Shown: piece after piece, positions 25,807-38,300 of the stretch | Layout: every line of letters starts with the position of its first letter | How positions within the stretch are numbered: position 1 is the stretch's first letter | Origin: Anaerococcus vaginalis ATCC 51170 | GTDB taxonomy: Bacteria; Bacillota; Clostridia; Tissierellales; Peptoniphilaceae | NCBI RefSeq assembly: GCF_000163295.1 | Contig: NZ_GG700527.1 | Coordinates: forward strand, 1,524,500-1,588,499 | Reading direction: 5' to 3' | Length of the DNA stretch: 64,000 nt | Notes under the pieces: generated by a model | Database searches by the model: none | Seen by the model: the letters and a program-made list of their open reading frames with translations, nothing else | What the model was told of the DNA's origin: nothing | Made by a program: the position numbers and the translations under genes

Positions 25807-27048
25807 TTATTCTTTAGCCCTTACAAATTTTACTCCAACTCCTATCATTAGTAGGCCTAGTAGTAGGATTAGGTAGATTGTTGCGTCGCCGGTTTTTGCC
25901 ATGGCGTCTACTCTTTTGCTTAATCTGTTGTTTCCTCCTTTTGGGCCTGGGGTTGTTGGTTTGTAGTTTTTAACTTTTATTGTTTTGTTTGATGAAGTTT
26001 CTCCAATTGTAAAATCTACTGCGTCTAATTCTGGAATGTAGCCTTGTGGGGCTTTTGTTTCAATTAGTCTGTAGTCGCCGTAAGGGAGATTTTTTGTTTT
26101 AAATTCTCCGTTTTCGCCACTTGTTAGGGTGTAGACTTTTCCGTTTTCTTCCAAGTCTTTGTAGCCATCTTTGGTTTTTTCTTGAACCTTAAAGATAGCA
26201 CCTTTAAGTGGATCGTTGTTAGTTCCGTCGATTTTTTGGAATGAGAAATAATTTTCTGGTTTGTCTTTTTCGTTTAAAAGCTCAATACTTCCTGATCTTT
26301 TAAATTCACTTTCTACAACATCTTTCTTATAACCTTCCAAAGGTTTGGTTTCTTTAAACTTTACCTCTTCTTCTAAGCCAAATAATTTAATTTGACCTTT
26401 TTGGTCTGTAAAAATTTCTGTTATCTTCCCATTTGGGGAGTAGGTCAATTGTTCATTGCCATTTTCATCTTTAATTTTGTTAAATTTAAGAATCTCGCCC
26501 TTTTTATTTATCACATTAAAACCAACTCCAGAAAGGACTTTTGTTGTATCATCCTTGTCCCTTTTTGTAAGAGTTAGGGTATCAGGAGCTTTTTTTGGAT
26601 AAATTGTGAGAGTATTTTCAGTGTTTTCGTCAATGATTGCTAGGAAAGGAATGTATGGTCTTGATGGATCATTTGATCTATATCTTAAAAGATATACTCC
26701 CTTTTCCAAGCCTTCAATTAAAGCAAAAGCCATCCCATTTTTTTCTTCTGATTTGATAGAAGTTTTCATCTCTCCCAAATCTTTTGAAATTTCCTCATCA
26801 TACTTGTCCTTATAAGAATTAATAAGATCAAGTTGTTTTTCTGGTTTTTCGATATTTTCGATTTTTTCATCAGGAACTTTCCAATAATCAACATAATCAA
26901 CTACGATTTGTTTGGAATTTTCATCAGTATAATTTGTATTAATTCTTAGGCTATTTCCGCTTTCAGCATAAGCCAAAAGAGGAGCAACTAGCTGTAATAT
27001 TACCATAAGAAATATGGAAGATATTAAATTTTTATTGAACTTTTTCAT
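25807..27048 (-). CDS. Minor (probably basal) pilin with Cna-B domains
   Basis: 413 residues. Signal peptide (residues 1-28, ending LLAYAES). The N-terminal domain is followed by two Cna-B/SpaA-type domains, the second with LKGAIFKVQEK and the E-box YRLIETKAPQGYIPE that form an intramolecular Lys-Asn isopeptide bond. The C-terminal sorting signal reads DAMAKTGD, a hydrophobic segment, then VRAKE. The expected LPxTG is therefore replaced by MAKTG, which is unusual. Smallest of the three pilin genes and last in the cluster, 24 bases after the major pilin, so it is likely the wall-anchored base or an ancillary subunit. Role is inferred from size and order. Confidence 0.85.
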   Translation of the reverse strand: MKKFNKNLISSIFLMVILQLVAPLLAYAESGNSLRINTNYTDENSKQIVVDYVDYWKVPDEKIENIEKPEKQLDLINSYKDKYDEEISKDLGEMKTSIKSEEKNGMAFALIEGLEKGVYLLRYRSNDPSRPYIPFLAIIDENTENTLTIYPKKAPDTLTLTKRDKDDTTKVLSGVGFNVINKKGEILKFNKIKDENGNEQLTYSPNGKITEIFTDQKGQIKLFGLEEEVKFKETKPLEGYKKDVVESEFKRSGSIELLNEKDKPENYFSFQKIDGTNNDPLKGAIFKVQEKTKDGYKDLEENGKVYTLTSGENGEFKTKNLPYGDYRLIETKAPQGYIPELDAVDFTIGETSSNKTIKVKNYKPTTPGPKGGNNRLSKRVDAMAKTGDATIYLILLLGLLMIGVGVKFVRAKE

Positions 27049-27072
27049 AGTAACTCCTCTATTTAGTTAATA

Positions 27073-29178
27073 TTATGCTTGTTCTTTGTTAGCTTTCATT
27101 TTGTAAGCAGCAAGTCCCATAATCATTAGACCAGCAACTACAAAGATGATTGAACCAATTCCACCTGTTTGTGGGATTGATACTAATTTATTTTTGATTT
27201 GTTTACCAAATACTTGAGTACCTTCTTGTTTGTAGTCTAGTTCTCCTTTTGCTTGTTTGCTATCGTATGAACCTTTTTCTACTTTAAAGTCAACTGTTCC
27301 GTTAAGTTTAGCGAATCCTTTTGGAGCTTGTTTTTCTTCAAGTTTATAATCGCCATATTCAAGACCAGTAATTTCTAGTCTACCTTCAGAATCAGATACT
27401 AATACAACTGCATCAGTTGGAGCTGTAGTAGCTTCTTTCCATTCATAAGCTTGTGCTGCTTTTACAAATGCTTCATTGTATTCTTTTTGAGCTTTATCTA
27501 TAGCTGCTTTTTTCTCTTTTCCAGCTTCGCCTTTTTGTTGTTCAGCTGAAAGCTCATTATAAGCTTTTACCGCATTATCTAGTGCTGTTTTCTTTTCAGA
27601 TACATCAATAGATTCAGCATCAGCTTTTGTTGATGATTTAGCTACTAGATATTTTTTACCAGTAGAATCTTTAACGTAGAATTCAGCACCTGCAAGTCTG
27701 TTTGGTGTGTCTTCGCTATCAGTTTTTACAAATCTTCTACCACCATTAACAACCTTTGGAGTAGTTGGTTTTAATGTTTTTGGATTATCGTTGTCAATTT
27801 TATCTACTATTACAACTTTGCCATCTTCAGTAGTTTTTTGATATTGTGGTTCATAACCTGACACAGATTCTACTACTCTATATGTTTTAGCATTATCTAG
27901 ACCAGTAAATTCATGTTCAAAGTTTTCTTTATAATTTGATTCGTATTCTGCTACGTCTTTCCAGCTTCCGTCATTTTGTTTTTCTTGAAGTGTAAATACT
28001 GCTTTAACGTGTCTATCAGCTTCTGTTATTTCCGGACCATCTGCTGCCCATGTTTTAGAAACTTTTATTTTTTGATCAGCAGGTTTTGTTTCTGGTGGTT
28101 CATTTTCATCACCTGGTTTGTTGCTGTAATCAAATGTTACATTGTTTTCTTTTACTTGATCTGGTTTAACTGTTCCATCAAGATGTGCAGAATATGTTAA
28201 TGTTAATTCAACTTCACCTTTTTCTGCAGCTTCTTCAACTTTTTTAAGACCTGAATCTTGCATTACAAGTCTAAATCCTCTGTTTGTTTCGTATACTTTA
28301 TAATCTGTTCCTTTTTCTAAATTAAGACCAGAAATTGTTAAGTCTTTATTATAAACAAGACCTTTTTCCATTTGGTCATCCCAAACTAATTTTTTATATT
28401 TAGCTTTTGCTGGGATTTTTGTTTTAACTTCGAATGGAATCTTCTTTCCAAGTTCTGAAGTTACTGTAGCTTTAGTTTTATCAGAGTTTTCATATTTTGC
28501 TCCAACTTCTGCACCTGCACCTTCATCTGCAGCTTTATATCCTTCTGCTACTTTTGATTTTCCTTGTTCATATTTGAAGTTCTTGTCAATTAATGGTTTA
28601 TCTTCAGTATTCTTTGGATAAACGTGAGCATTTTTTACAACTCCATTATCATTAACTAATGGAAGTGCAATTTCTATAGGAACTGCTTTAGCATCTGCTA
28701 AAATTGATTGCCCATCAGCATTCTTATAAGAAGATTTAGATTGATCTTCATAAATTTTATAAGTTCCTTTTTTTAGATTTGATGTATTTAATACTAAACC
28801 ATCTTTTGTTGTTTTACCTTTTAGAGCTTCTTCTTCTTTGTCAGTTTCTGTACCGTCTTCTTTGATGAATTTAGTACCATCTGCATTTTTAACTACGAAA
28901 TATGCTCCTTCTATTTCAGTAGCTGTACCTTTTGTATTTTCTTTGGCAACAAAGAAATCTTTTACATTTGCTATTTTGTTACCATCATATTTGGTACCAT
29001 CTTTACCTGTTGTTCCTACATCAAATGCGTTAAATGATGTTTTGTCCATTAAGATTTTATGAACTGTTACGGTTTCTGTTTTTTCATCATCAGCCGCACT
29101 AGCATTTACAAAAGGTGCTGCAACTATTCCGAACACCATTGCGAATGCTGTTAAAAATGACAAAATTTTGTGTTTCAT
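27073..29178 (-). CDS. Major pilin backbone, SpaA/FimA type
   Basis: 701 residues. Signal peptide (1-29). The N-terminal domain ends in the pilin motif KNAHVYPKNT, whose Lys is the acceptor for sortase-made polymerisation. A D2-type isopeptide domain follows, then a domain around EITEADRHVKAVFTLQEK, then a C-terminal Cna-B domain with the E-box YKLEEKQAPKGFA. A helical insert of about 60 residues rich in Lys, Ala, Glu and Gln (from KKTALDNAVKAYNELS) interrupts that last domain. The sorting signal is IPQTG. Lies between the tip gene and the minor pilin gene; a 193-base leader with a hairpin separates it from the tip gene and may raise its expression. Confidence 0.93.
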   Translation of the reverse strand: MKHKILSFLTAFAMVFGIVAAPFVNASAADDEKTETVTVHKILMDKTSFNAFDVGTTGKDGTKYDGNKIANVKDFFVAKENTKGTATEIEGAYFVVKNADGTKFIKEDGTETDKEEEALKGKTTKDGLVLNTSNLKKGTYKIYEDQSKSSYKNADGQSILADAKAVPIEIALPLVNDNGVVKNAHVYPKNTEDKPLIDKNFKYEQGKSKVAEGYKAADEGAGAEVGAKYENSDKTKATVTSELGKKIPFEVKTKIPAKAKYKKLVWDDQMEKGLVYNKDLTISGLNLEKGTDYKVYETNRGFRLVMQDSGLKKVEEAAEKGEVELTLTYSAHLDGTVKPDQVKENNVTFDYSNKPGDENEPPETKPADQKIKVSKTWAADGPEITEADRHVKAVFTLQEKQNDGSWKDVAEYESNYKENFEHEFTGLDNAKTYRVVESVSGYEPQYQKTTEDGKVVIVDKIDNDNPKTLKPTTPKVVNGGRRFVKTDSEDTPNRLAGAEFYVKDSTGKKYLVAKSSTKADAESIDVSEKKTALDNAVKAYNELSAEQQKGEAGKEKKAAIDKAQKEYNEAFVKAAQAYEWKEATTAPTDAVVLVSDSEGRLEITGLEYGDYKLEEKQAPKGFAKLNGTVDFKVEKGSYDSKQAKGELDYKQEGTQVFGKQIKNKLVSIPQTGGIGSIIFVVAGLMIMGLAAYKMKANKEQA

Positions 29179-29303
29179 AATTTTCTCCTTTTTATTTTTT
29201 TGTCAATTTGCCTTGATATGTTTTGGCTTTTGCCTTATCAATTATGTATAATCTGTATTTCAAGATTTATACTAGAAACATTCCTACATTTATAATAACC
29301 CAA

Positions 29304-29339
29304 GCTTGCAAGAAAATTTTATTTTTCTTGCAAGTTATT
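29304..29339 (-). promoter_or_regulatory. Hairpin between tip adhesin and major pilin genes
   Basis: CTTGCAAGAAAA/TTTTCTTGCAAG, a 12-pair stem with a short AT loop, about 30 bases beyond the tip stop codon. It lacks a T run on the minus strand, so a partial terminator, processing site or mRNA-stabilising stem is more likely than a full terminator. It could allow much higher pilin than tip output. Confidence 0.5.
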
Positions 29340-29371
29340 ATTAGGTTTATTACCGAAAATTTTTAGATATC

Positions 29372-32300
29372 TTATACTATAAGTTTATCTTTTCTTTTTG
29401 AATAGGTCAATACTGCGACAAACATTATTATTAGTCCTAGGATTGTGTATCCTATCCAAACTCCAGGGCCTCCTGTGTGAGGATATTCTGCCTTTTTGTT
29501 TGTGACTAAAATTCTATTTGTATCTGAATTTTCTTTATTTTTATCTTGAATATTCAAATCAATTTTAGAAATCTTATTATCTTTCTTATCCTTATATATT
29601 ATTTTACCATTTTCTACATCAAATTTGAAGATTATTTTTTCAACAAGTGCGTAACCTTCTGGCGCTTTGGTTTCGACAATTTGGTATTCGCCATTTGGAA
29701 TTTCTTTAAATTCAAATTGACCTTGGGCATTGGATGTAACTTTCCATTTTTCTTTTTCATCGTCGTTTGGTAAAAATTCTTTTCCGTCTTTTCTTAGTGC
29801 AACGAAAATGCCCTTATCATTTTTTCTATGAATTTCAAATTCCGCTCCAGCAAGTGCCTTGTCAGGTTTATCTGCGTCTACTTTTTTGAAGTAGATGTCT
29901 GGGTTTTTGATATTGGCGATGTCTAATGTGATTAGATTGACGTCACGGTCTAGATATTTACCTTCGTACTGTGTCATATCGACTTTGTCATTGCCCGCTG
30001 TTATTTGCGATGCTTTTTCTAGATATTTATCTAGGGTTAATTTTGTATCATTTTCGCCAAATTCTACTTTGCCACTTGTTTTATTGATTGTGCCGATTTG
30101 ATAGGTTGCTTTTGCTCCTATTCTTCCTTCATCTTTGTATGGCATATCCACAATAAATTGATAGTATTTTTCTTTTTCTTCTTCTTGTGGTGTTTGTCCT
30201 TGTTCTGATCCTACTGGTTTATTTTTATCTTCTTCCTTGTATGGAGGTGTGATTGTTAGGGTCAAGTTTGGACTATTTCCATCGTTGATTTTAACTTTAT
30301 AAGAAGTGTTGTCTTTCTTTCCTATCTGATTTGCTTCATCGCCTGCTACTAATCTTACTTTTGTATTTGCTTGACTTAGTTTTAGTGATGGGTCTGTGGA
30401 TTCTAGGATTAGTTTTGTTTTCTTTATGTCGCTTGGTTTTGCTTTGATGGTTATTTTTTGTCTAAATGTTTTGTTTTCTTTGTCTATTCCGATGATTTCT
30501 GTGTCAAGATTTTCTGGCTTTTCGCCATTTTGTTTGTAGTTTAAATTTTCTACAGTTTTCATCTTGTCATTTGTATCATCGAATGAGTTTAGCCATTTGA
30601 CTTTACCATCTCTTGTTACTTCAAGTTTCCAAACTGCGTCAGATTTGGTGTAGCCTTTTGGAGCTTTTCTCTCTGTTAGAGTATATTTTCCTGCTGGAAG
30701 ATTATTAAATAAGATTGTTCCATCTTTTTCTAATGTTCCTATATTAGGTGTGTATTTATCATCATTATCTTTTTCTAGTAGGAATTCTGCTCCTGTGATA
30801 CTTTGTCCATTTTCGTCAGTTTTTCTTACTCTTATTTCTGCTTTCTTGTAGTTTTCTATGATTTGTTTATTGTTTTTTATTTCTACAATATTTCCTTTTT
30901 CATCTACTTCGAAAGTAGAAACTTCTTTTGCTGGCAAGTCGTAATGTTCATTATCAGGTGTGACGGTTTCTATTACTCTGTACGTACCTTCGGATAATCC
31001 TTCCCAAGAAAATACTCCGTTATCGTCTGATATTCTTGTTGAATTATTTACTTCGTCCCATGATAAGCCATTTTGTTTTTGGAGTTTGAATGTTGCTCCT
31101 CCTAAAACTCTTCCTATGCCTAAATCTTTGAGAGATTCTGGATTTTCGCTTGATTGGTCTACTACATTTGATAAAACTCCACCGTCAATTTTTACAAATT
31201 CTATTTTGTTTTTGAAGTTTAGAAGTTTTAATTCTTTGTTAGCATCTCCAATTGCTCCAGGATTAAAGAATTCTGAGAAGGTTTTGAAATAATCTGTGTG
31301 TGTTCGTGTGTAACCATAATAGTCTTTCTTATTATATACCGCCTCTGATGTTGTCTTTAGTGATTGAGCTTTTCCTTCCAATTCTCCTTTGATTTCTATA
31401 ACGTAGGTTGCATCGTTTGGATATCCATTTTTATTAATTACACTATTAAATTCAATTCTATCGGTTAATGTATTGTCTTTTGTAATTTGATAATATCTCC
31501 ATCTTCTAGCAGAATAATCATATTTTCTATAGTCATAACCGTCATAGTAATTAACTTCAGTGTGAACTCTCCTAGCGTATACATCATAGTCATATTTCGA
31601 ATCGCTTACTAATTCTAAGTCATCTTCGTTTATATCGTAAGAATCTGGCAAGTCTCCATTTTGCCATCCCTGTGTAGCATTATTCACAGTTTTGTGGCTT
31701 CCTGAACCAGTTTTAACATAGGTTTTTACTGATAGGTTCTCATTTATCTTGATATATTTATCTGTTGTAAATGATAGACTCTTATTCCAAATATTACTGT
31801 TCCAAGGATTTAGATAAAGAATTGCTGTAAAGGTCTTTTGATCTGGATCAAGTCTTAGCATATATGATGATATAGCTGTATCTGGATTTTGGTATCCGTC
31901 GTATTCCTCTTCAGCATTGTATCCTCTATAGTTTATATTTATAGAATCTGAATAATGATAATTTGTATTTGTTTTATCGGTGTTATTTCCTATGTTTACA
32001 TCGACTGTTATGTCTTGTGTATGGTCTACCACTCTTCTGTTTGGGAAGATTTGCATAAACATTGACATAAAGTCTGGTCTGTAGTCGCCTACGTATTTTG
32101 TAAAGGTATAGGTGATTGATTTTCTGTCAGAATTTATTTTTGCCTCAGCAAGTTTTCCAGCAGGTCCGATTATATCAAATTGTGAATCTGGATTTTTTCC
32201 TTTGTTATCATTATCTTTAAATATTCCATCTAAATCTACATTTTCTGAGAAATGGATTGTGAAGTAATCTCCAGGTTTAATTTCTTTGTTAGGATCGATT

Positions 32301-35300
32301 TTAAATTTGAAATTTGCAATCATTCCTTCAGCCTTGTTTGGATATACAGTTGTCTTACTTGGTATATCAGCTGTAGAAATTAATTCTTTTTGATCTCCAT
32401 CAAATGTTATATATTTTGAAACATCGCTTTGTCTATCTGGAGTTTTGCCCCAATCTCCTCCTCCAAGAGTGATTAATTTTTTCTTGGTATCTAGGATGTA
32501 GCCGTTTATTGTTTTTCTTTCTTTTAACCAATAGTAGCCATAAGGCAAGTCTTTGAAAGAAATTTCTCCATTTTCATCTGTTATTCTTTCTTCTCCAACT
32601 TGTGTTTCATTTTCGTCGGTTTTGTGAAGGGTGTATTTTACATTTGCAAGTGGCCTGTTATTTTCGTCAACTTTTTTGATTTTAAATTCGCCCTTGCCTG
32701 GTTTTTCGTTGATGATTTTACCAAGTGTTCCAATGTTATCATCGGTAACTTCTTTTTCAATGAAATCATCGCCGACTTTGTCGTAGATATAGATTTTACC
32801 TTCTAGAACTCTGAATTTCTTGACTGGACCATTTACTTGCATGAAGCCTTCTGGTGCATTTGGTTCCATAATTTGATAGAAACCATCTGTTAGACCTTCG
32901 AAGGTGAATTTACCTTTTGCATCAGATTTTCCTTTGTAAGCGCTGTTGTCAATTGTTACATTGCTTACGCCAGATTTACGTTGTTTTGTTCCATCGGATT
33001 TTTCGATGTAGAGGCCTTCTTTATCTTCTTTGATAAATTCTATATCTTTTGTTACTGGATAGTAGCCGTTGTTTTCTTTGTAGTAATCTTTTGGATCTTG
33101 TTTTTCTAGGATAAATTCTACATTTTGTAGAGGATCTTCCTTGGTTATAAGTTTGCCACCTTCTCCTTTTTCTTCGTCTTTACCAACTTTTGTAAATTCA
33201 ACTTTATTTTTTTCGTTGATGACTTTGAGTATAGAATTTGGATCGGCAATATTGATTGTTATTCCATCTCCGATTACTTTTCCATATTCTGTAACAAGTT
33301 GTCCTCTTGCATTTTTGAGTTCTTTGTTATTTTTATCTAGTACAGCTTTTAATATAGCTATAACTTTTCCAGGATTTTGTGTATCATTTACAAATAAAAG
33401 TTTGTATTTGTTTGTAGATAACTTGTAACCGTTTGGTGCTTTTTCTTCTTCTAGAAGATAGGTCTTACCATTTTTGATTCCGTTTACATCAAACTTATAG
33501 ATTCCAGCATTTGAACCTTTTGCAAGGTCGATAGTTGTTCTAAATACATCCTTATCGTCTTCTGTGTTGGTTAGTTTTAAGTGTAACTCGCCTTTTGTGA
33601 TGTTATTGAATACTTTTCTACCATTTGAATCTGTTAGGAATCCTTTGGTTAAGTAGAAGTATTGTTGTTTTTCATCGTTTTTAATGTAGAAATAGCCAAA
33701 TCCATCTGTATCTACTTCTGTATTATTTTTTCTAGTAAAGATGTATGAGAACTCTTGGGTTTTATCTACCAATACATTATCGCCATTGCCATCCTTTTTC
33801 ATTTCATAGAATTTCTTCTTTAGCTTGTAGTTATCATTTGCGTCTTCGTAGATTTGGATAACTATTTGCTTATCCATTTCTTTGAAGCCATCTGGCGCTT
33901 TGGTTTCTATTAATGTATAGATACCTTTGGATAAGTTTTTAACTTCAAATGTACCATCAGTTTCTATAAGTTCGTAAGGCGGTGCTGATGAATTTCCATC
34001 TTTCGCTGCATCTAATTTTGTTGGATCATCAGAGTTTTTGAGCATAACGAATTTGGTTTGTTTATCTTTGATTATATCTTTATTTACAGTTACCTTCTTC
34101 CACTTCAAATCTACAGTGGTTTTGGTGTTTGTTAAGATGTAATTAAATTCGCCAACTTGTTTTTGTTCCAAATTGCTCTTTTTATCAAATCCATTTTTGA
34201 TATAGGTTGTGTAATAATTATCTTCTTCTTTATTTGGATTTGTATCATGATTTGAATATTTTTCGTAATACTTTTTCTCAAAAGCTTTATCGTATTTTGC
34301 TTGTAGACCATTTTCAGTTTTTTCAACTGTTATTATCCACCTATCTTGAACAGCCTTGCTGTCGTAGCCTTCTGGCTTGTCGGTCTCTCTTAGTTCGTAG
34401 ATACCTTCGCCAAGTGTGTCGAATGTGACTGAACCAGATTTTTGAGAACGTGCACTTTTGTTGTACATGTAGGTTGCACCTGAGACAGCATCATAGTCAT
34501 AAGCTTCACTATCAAATGTTTGTCTCAACTTTTTGAGATTGAAGTATACATCTGGAAGTATATTTCCATCTTGGTCTTGTTTTTTAAATACAAATTTAGT
34601 TTTTTTGTAGTTTGCAACCTTGATGTCTTTTGGATTGCCTTTATCGTCAAGTTGTGGAGTATTTTTGCCATCTGTTTCATTTTCTGGCGTAAATCTAATT
34701 GACGCATCGTGGTCTTCAAAGACTATTTTTAGTTTGTAGGTTTTTGGATCTTGAACTACTCTGAAATACCATGGATCAGGTTTTATAAATTTCTCCAAAG
34801 CTCTTGTTTCTTGTAGTTTGTACCTACCAACGCCAAGATTTTTGAAAGTGAATTTTGAACTTACGTAAGAATATAGAGGTTGATCATATCCACCAGGGAT
34901 TGGCTTTCCATCTTCATCAACTTGGGTTACCCTAAAGTCTGATGACTCTACTAGAATATCATTTCCCTTTTCATCTTTTACGCCTTCGATTTTTTGGAAT
35001 TTGAAGTCAATGTAGTCTTTGTTGTTAAATACAATATCCAAATCTCCCTCTTGATCTTTTTGGAAATGTAATCCAGGCTTTTCTACTTCTACATATTTTC
35101 CATTTTGTTTTTCATAAGCCTTGATAACTTGCTTCCAATAACCTTTTTCATCGGCTTTGAAAGTGATAGCTAGGAATTTATCTTCTAGCTTATAACCAGC
35201 TGATGGCTTTGTTTCTTTGAGGATATAAGTACCTTGTTCTAGATTAGAGAAAAGAACTTGTGTATCCCTCTTTGACGTCTTTTTGACACCGTTGATAGTT

Positions 35301-38300
35301 TCATCATAGCCTTCTGGTTTGATAAACTTATCATATTCTTTGCCATCATCAGCCTTTTCTTTTTCGTTAAGATTTTCGTATTTTGGATTTCCTTCATTAT
35401 CAAATGTTAGATTGCCATCTCCATCGAGTTTTGCTCTTCTTAAAATAAAATCTGCTCCATCTATATTTTGATAGGTCGCAAGGTCTTTTTTGTAGAAGCC
35501 TAGCTCTGTTGTTTTGAGGAAGTTTGTAACTCTAACATCGTCGATACCCTTGTATGGAGCATCTGGTCTTGCTGGGTCTGACCTGTGGTCGTCCTTGATG
35601 ATTTGAGTGAATTTATCATACTCATTATCGCCAAGCTTAATACCTTTGATTGGTTTACCTAGAAGCTCTTTTCTATCTTTTTTTGGTATTGCCCATCTTG
35701 CATCTTCTACATTTTCTGGCAAGGTTTCAGTAAATTGGAATTCTATTTTCATGTAGTCATCGTCAGATGGTTTTTTGTAGTTTCCATTAGCATCTTTTGC
35801 GACTTCTACCTTGAAATACCATTTCTTGTCATTGCCATTTTCATCTTTAGGAAGTCTATAAGCTCCACTTGGTGCTTTGATTTCTGTTAGCTCATAGAGA
35901 CCTGGCGACAATTCTCTGAAGTAGTTATCTCCTGGAAGACCAGTTGCTTCTGATACACCATCAAATTCCTCATTACCATATACAGGAGGTTTTTCATCAA
36001 TAATTTGATCACTCTTTAGAAGCTTTCTAGCTCTAAATTGAGCACCTGTTAGGACACCATTGTTTTCATTGACCTTGGTAATTCTTAGAGGAATCCTAAA
36101 TCCAGTTTCGTCTTTATTGAAGATGTCCATGGTGTTACCATTGGCTATTGTTAAGCTCACGGTATCTTTAGCTTTTGTTATTGATTCACTATCTATTGTG
36201 TAATTAGATACATTTGGTAGTGCCCAATCTTTAGCAAGGCTAGGTTTTATAGTATAGACAAGTCTATAGTTCTTATTAGAGTCAAGCTTGGTCTTAAATT
36301 GTACCTTACCTGAGTTTACAGCATCTATAGTCTCTATTGCTTCTAGTTTACCTTCTTCGAAGAGTTTTAGTCTACCTGGAGAATCAGTAGTACCTGGACC
36401 TGCTGCATTACCATTTACTGATCCAGAGTAAGTGAAGTTGACCTCTAGATTTTTGTCACCTTGAGGTGTTGTAGAATCTTCTACGAAGATCGCAGTTACT
36501 GTTACGTCTGATGCTGGCATTGTGAATTGATTTCCGTTAACAGTTACAGGTTGACCGTTTGCTGTTACGATATATTTAACAAATTTATAACCTTGGGCAG
36601 GCGTTGCTGATAATGTGATAGTTTCTCCTGCCTTTTCAGATGTTGGATTTGCACTAACTGTACCACCTGTTTGTGGCTGTTTTAGGTTTACTTTATAAGT
36701 GTTTGGTAATGGTGGTGTATCTTCCTTGTCTCTATAGGTCACAAGCTTTGAATCTGGGTCTAAATCCATTTGATTTGCACCAGAATTTGCCTTAAAGTTT
36801 ATCAAATTATGGATATTTACAATCTTATTGAGATTGTCAGTAGAATTTTCATCCACATATATCTTGTAAGATAATTTGTATTCAGAATCCGCCTTATCTA
36901 AAGAGAATTTCTTAGAATAAGGTCCATTTTCTAGGTTAGGATTTGTGCTATTGCCATCTATGGTCTCTGTGACTTTTCCATCTGTTTTGATATAATCAGC
37001 TAGGTTTACATTTATAACCGCATCTTTCACAGGAGATTTATAATCTGATAAAGGCTGGAATATTCCTCTTCCAAGAATACTGTTTCCAGCACCGTCTATT
37101 ATTTTTCCACCTAGATAGTATTCAAACTTAACTCCTTCAGTTTCTTGCATTGATTCAACATATTTTTTTGTATTACCTACCAAAGCACTAGCTCCTACAA
37201 TATGGGTAAAGTTTATTTCAAATCCATTATTAGTGAAATTAGATAATACATCCTTGTAATTATTAGCAGACCCAGCATCTGGTAATCTGTGAGTATTGAT
37301 TACAAATAGGTATTTGTTATCATAAGTTCCATTTTTTAGGAAGGACTTGTCAAAGGTTCTATTATTGAATTTGTTTTTCAATGTCGCACTTGGATCAGTC
37401 CTATTGTCAACTTTTCTTTCACTCACTCCGCCAGCTGCTAAGTAGTCTCTATAGCTTACTTCTGTTCCTTGACTACCATCTATATTATATGGAGTAAATC
37501 TTTTTTCTTCTGCATTTATGGTATCAGAGTTTTGATTTACTATGCTTAATAATTTAGTATTGTTAGAATTATTATCAAACTGCATTATGGTTAAGTCAAT
37601 CTGTTGTGATCCATTAGCTTTTGCCATATCGACAAGTTGTGTGATGTAGTAGTTGATATTCATATCTAAGTAACCTAAACTTTGATCTTTTAGCCTGTCA
37701 ACTAAAAATACAGCGTGGATTTTATCACCTTTTAGCGTTGAAATTGATCCAGTTGGCTTGATTGATATGTTAATATCTCTAGCACCTGTACTTGTGTCAA
37801 CTTTTCCAGCCTCTACCTTTACTCTTACATCATCATTAGATAGATCATAACTTAATTGATCTAGATTTGGGTTGCTTGGAGCTTGCATCAAATTATTAAA
37901 TTGTATTGGTTCTGATACATCAAGTCCTGCCATTTGTAGTCTTGGGCTCATTGATGGGTTTGTGATGGAGCTTATTGACTGGATTCCTTGAGCTAAGGTT
38001 TTTGGGTCGAATTTTTTATCTGACCTGTAAGTTCTTCCAGCCTCATCTACATATACATACCACTCATCGGTTGTTTTTTCGTAACCTGCTGGTCCTCTAA
38101 ATTCTTGTAGAACGTAGTAGCCAGGTTTTAAGTTATCGAAAGTCACAATACCTTGATTTGCTGGTAGAGTTGATGGGTCTTCACCAATTCTAAATCTCTT
38201 ACCATCTTTATCTACTGCATAACTAACTTCTTTTCCATCTTTGCTTTTGAAATTTTTGTAACCAACTACCCCTAATTTATTTAGGTCTTCTCGGCTCATT

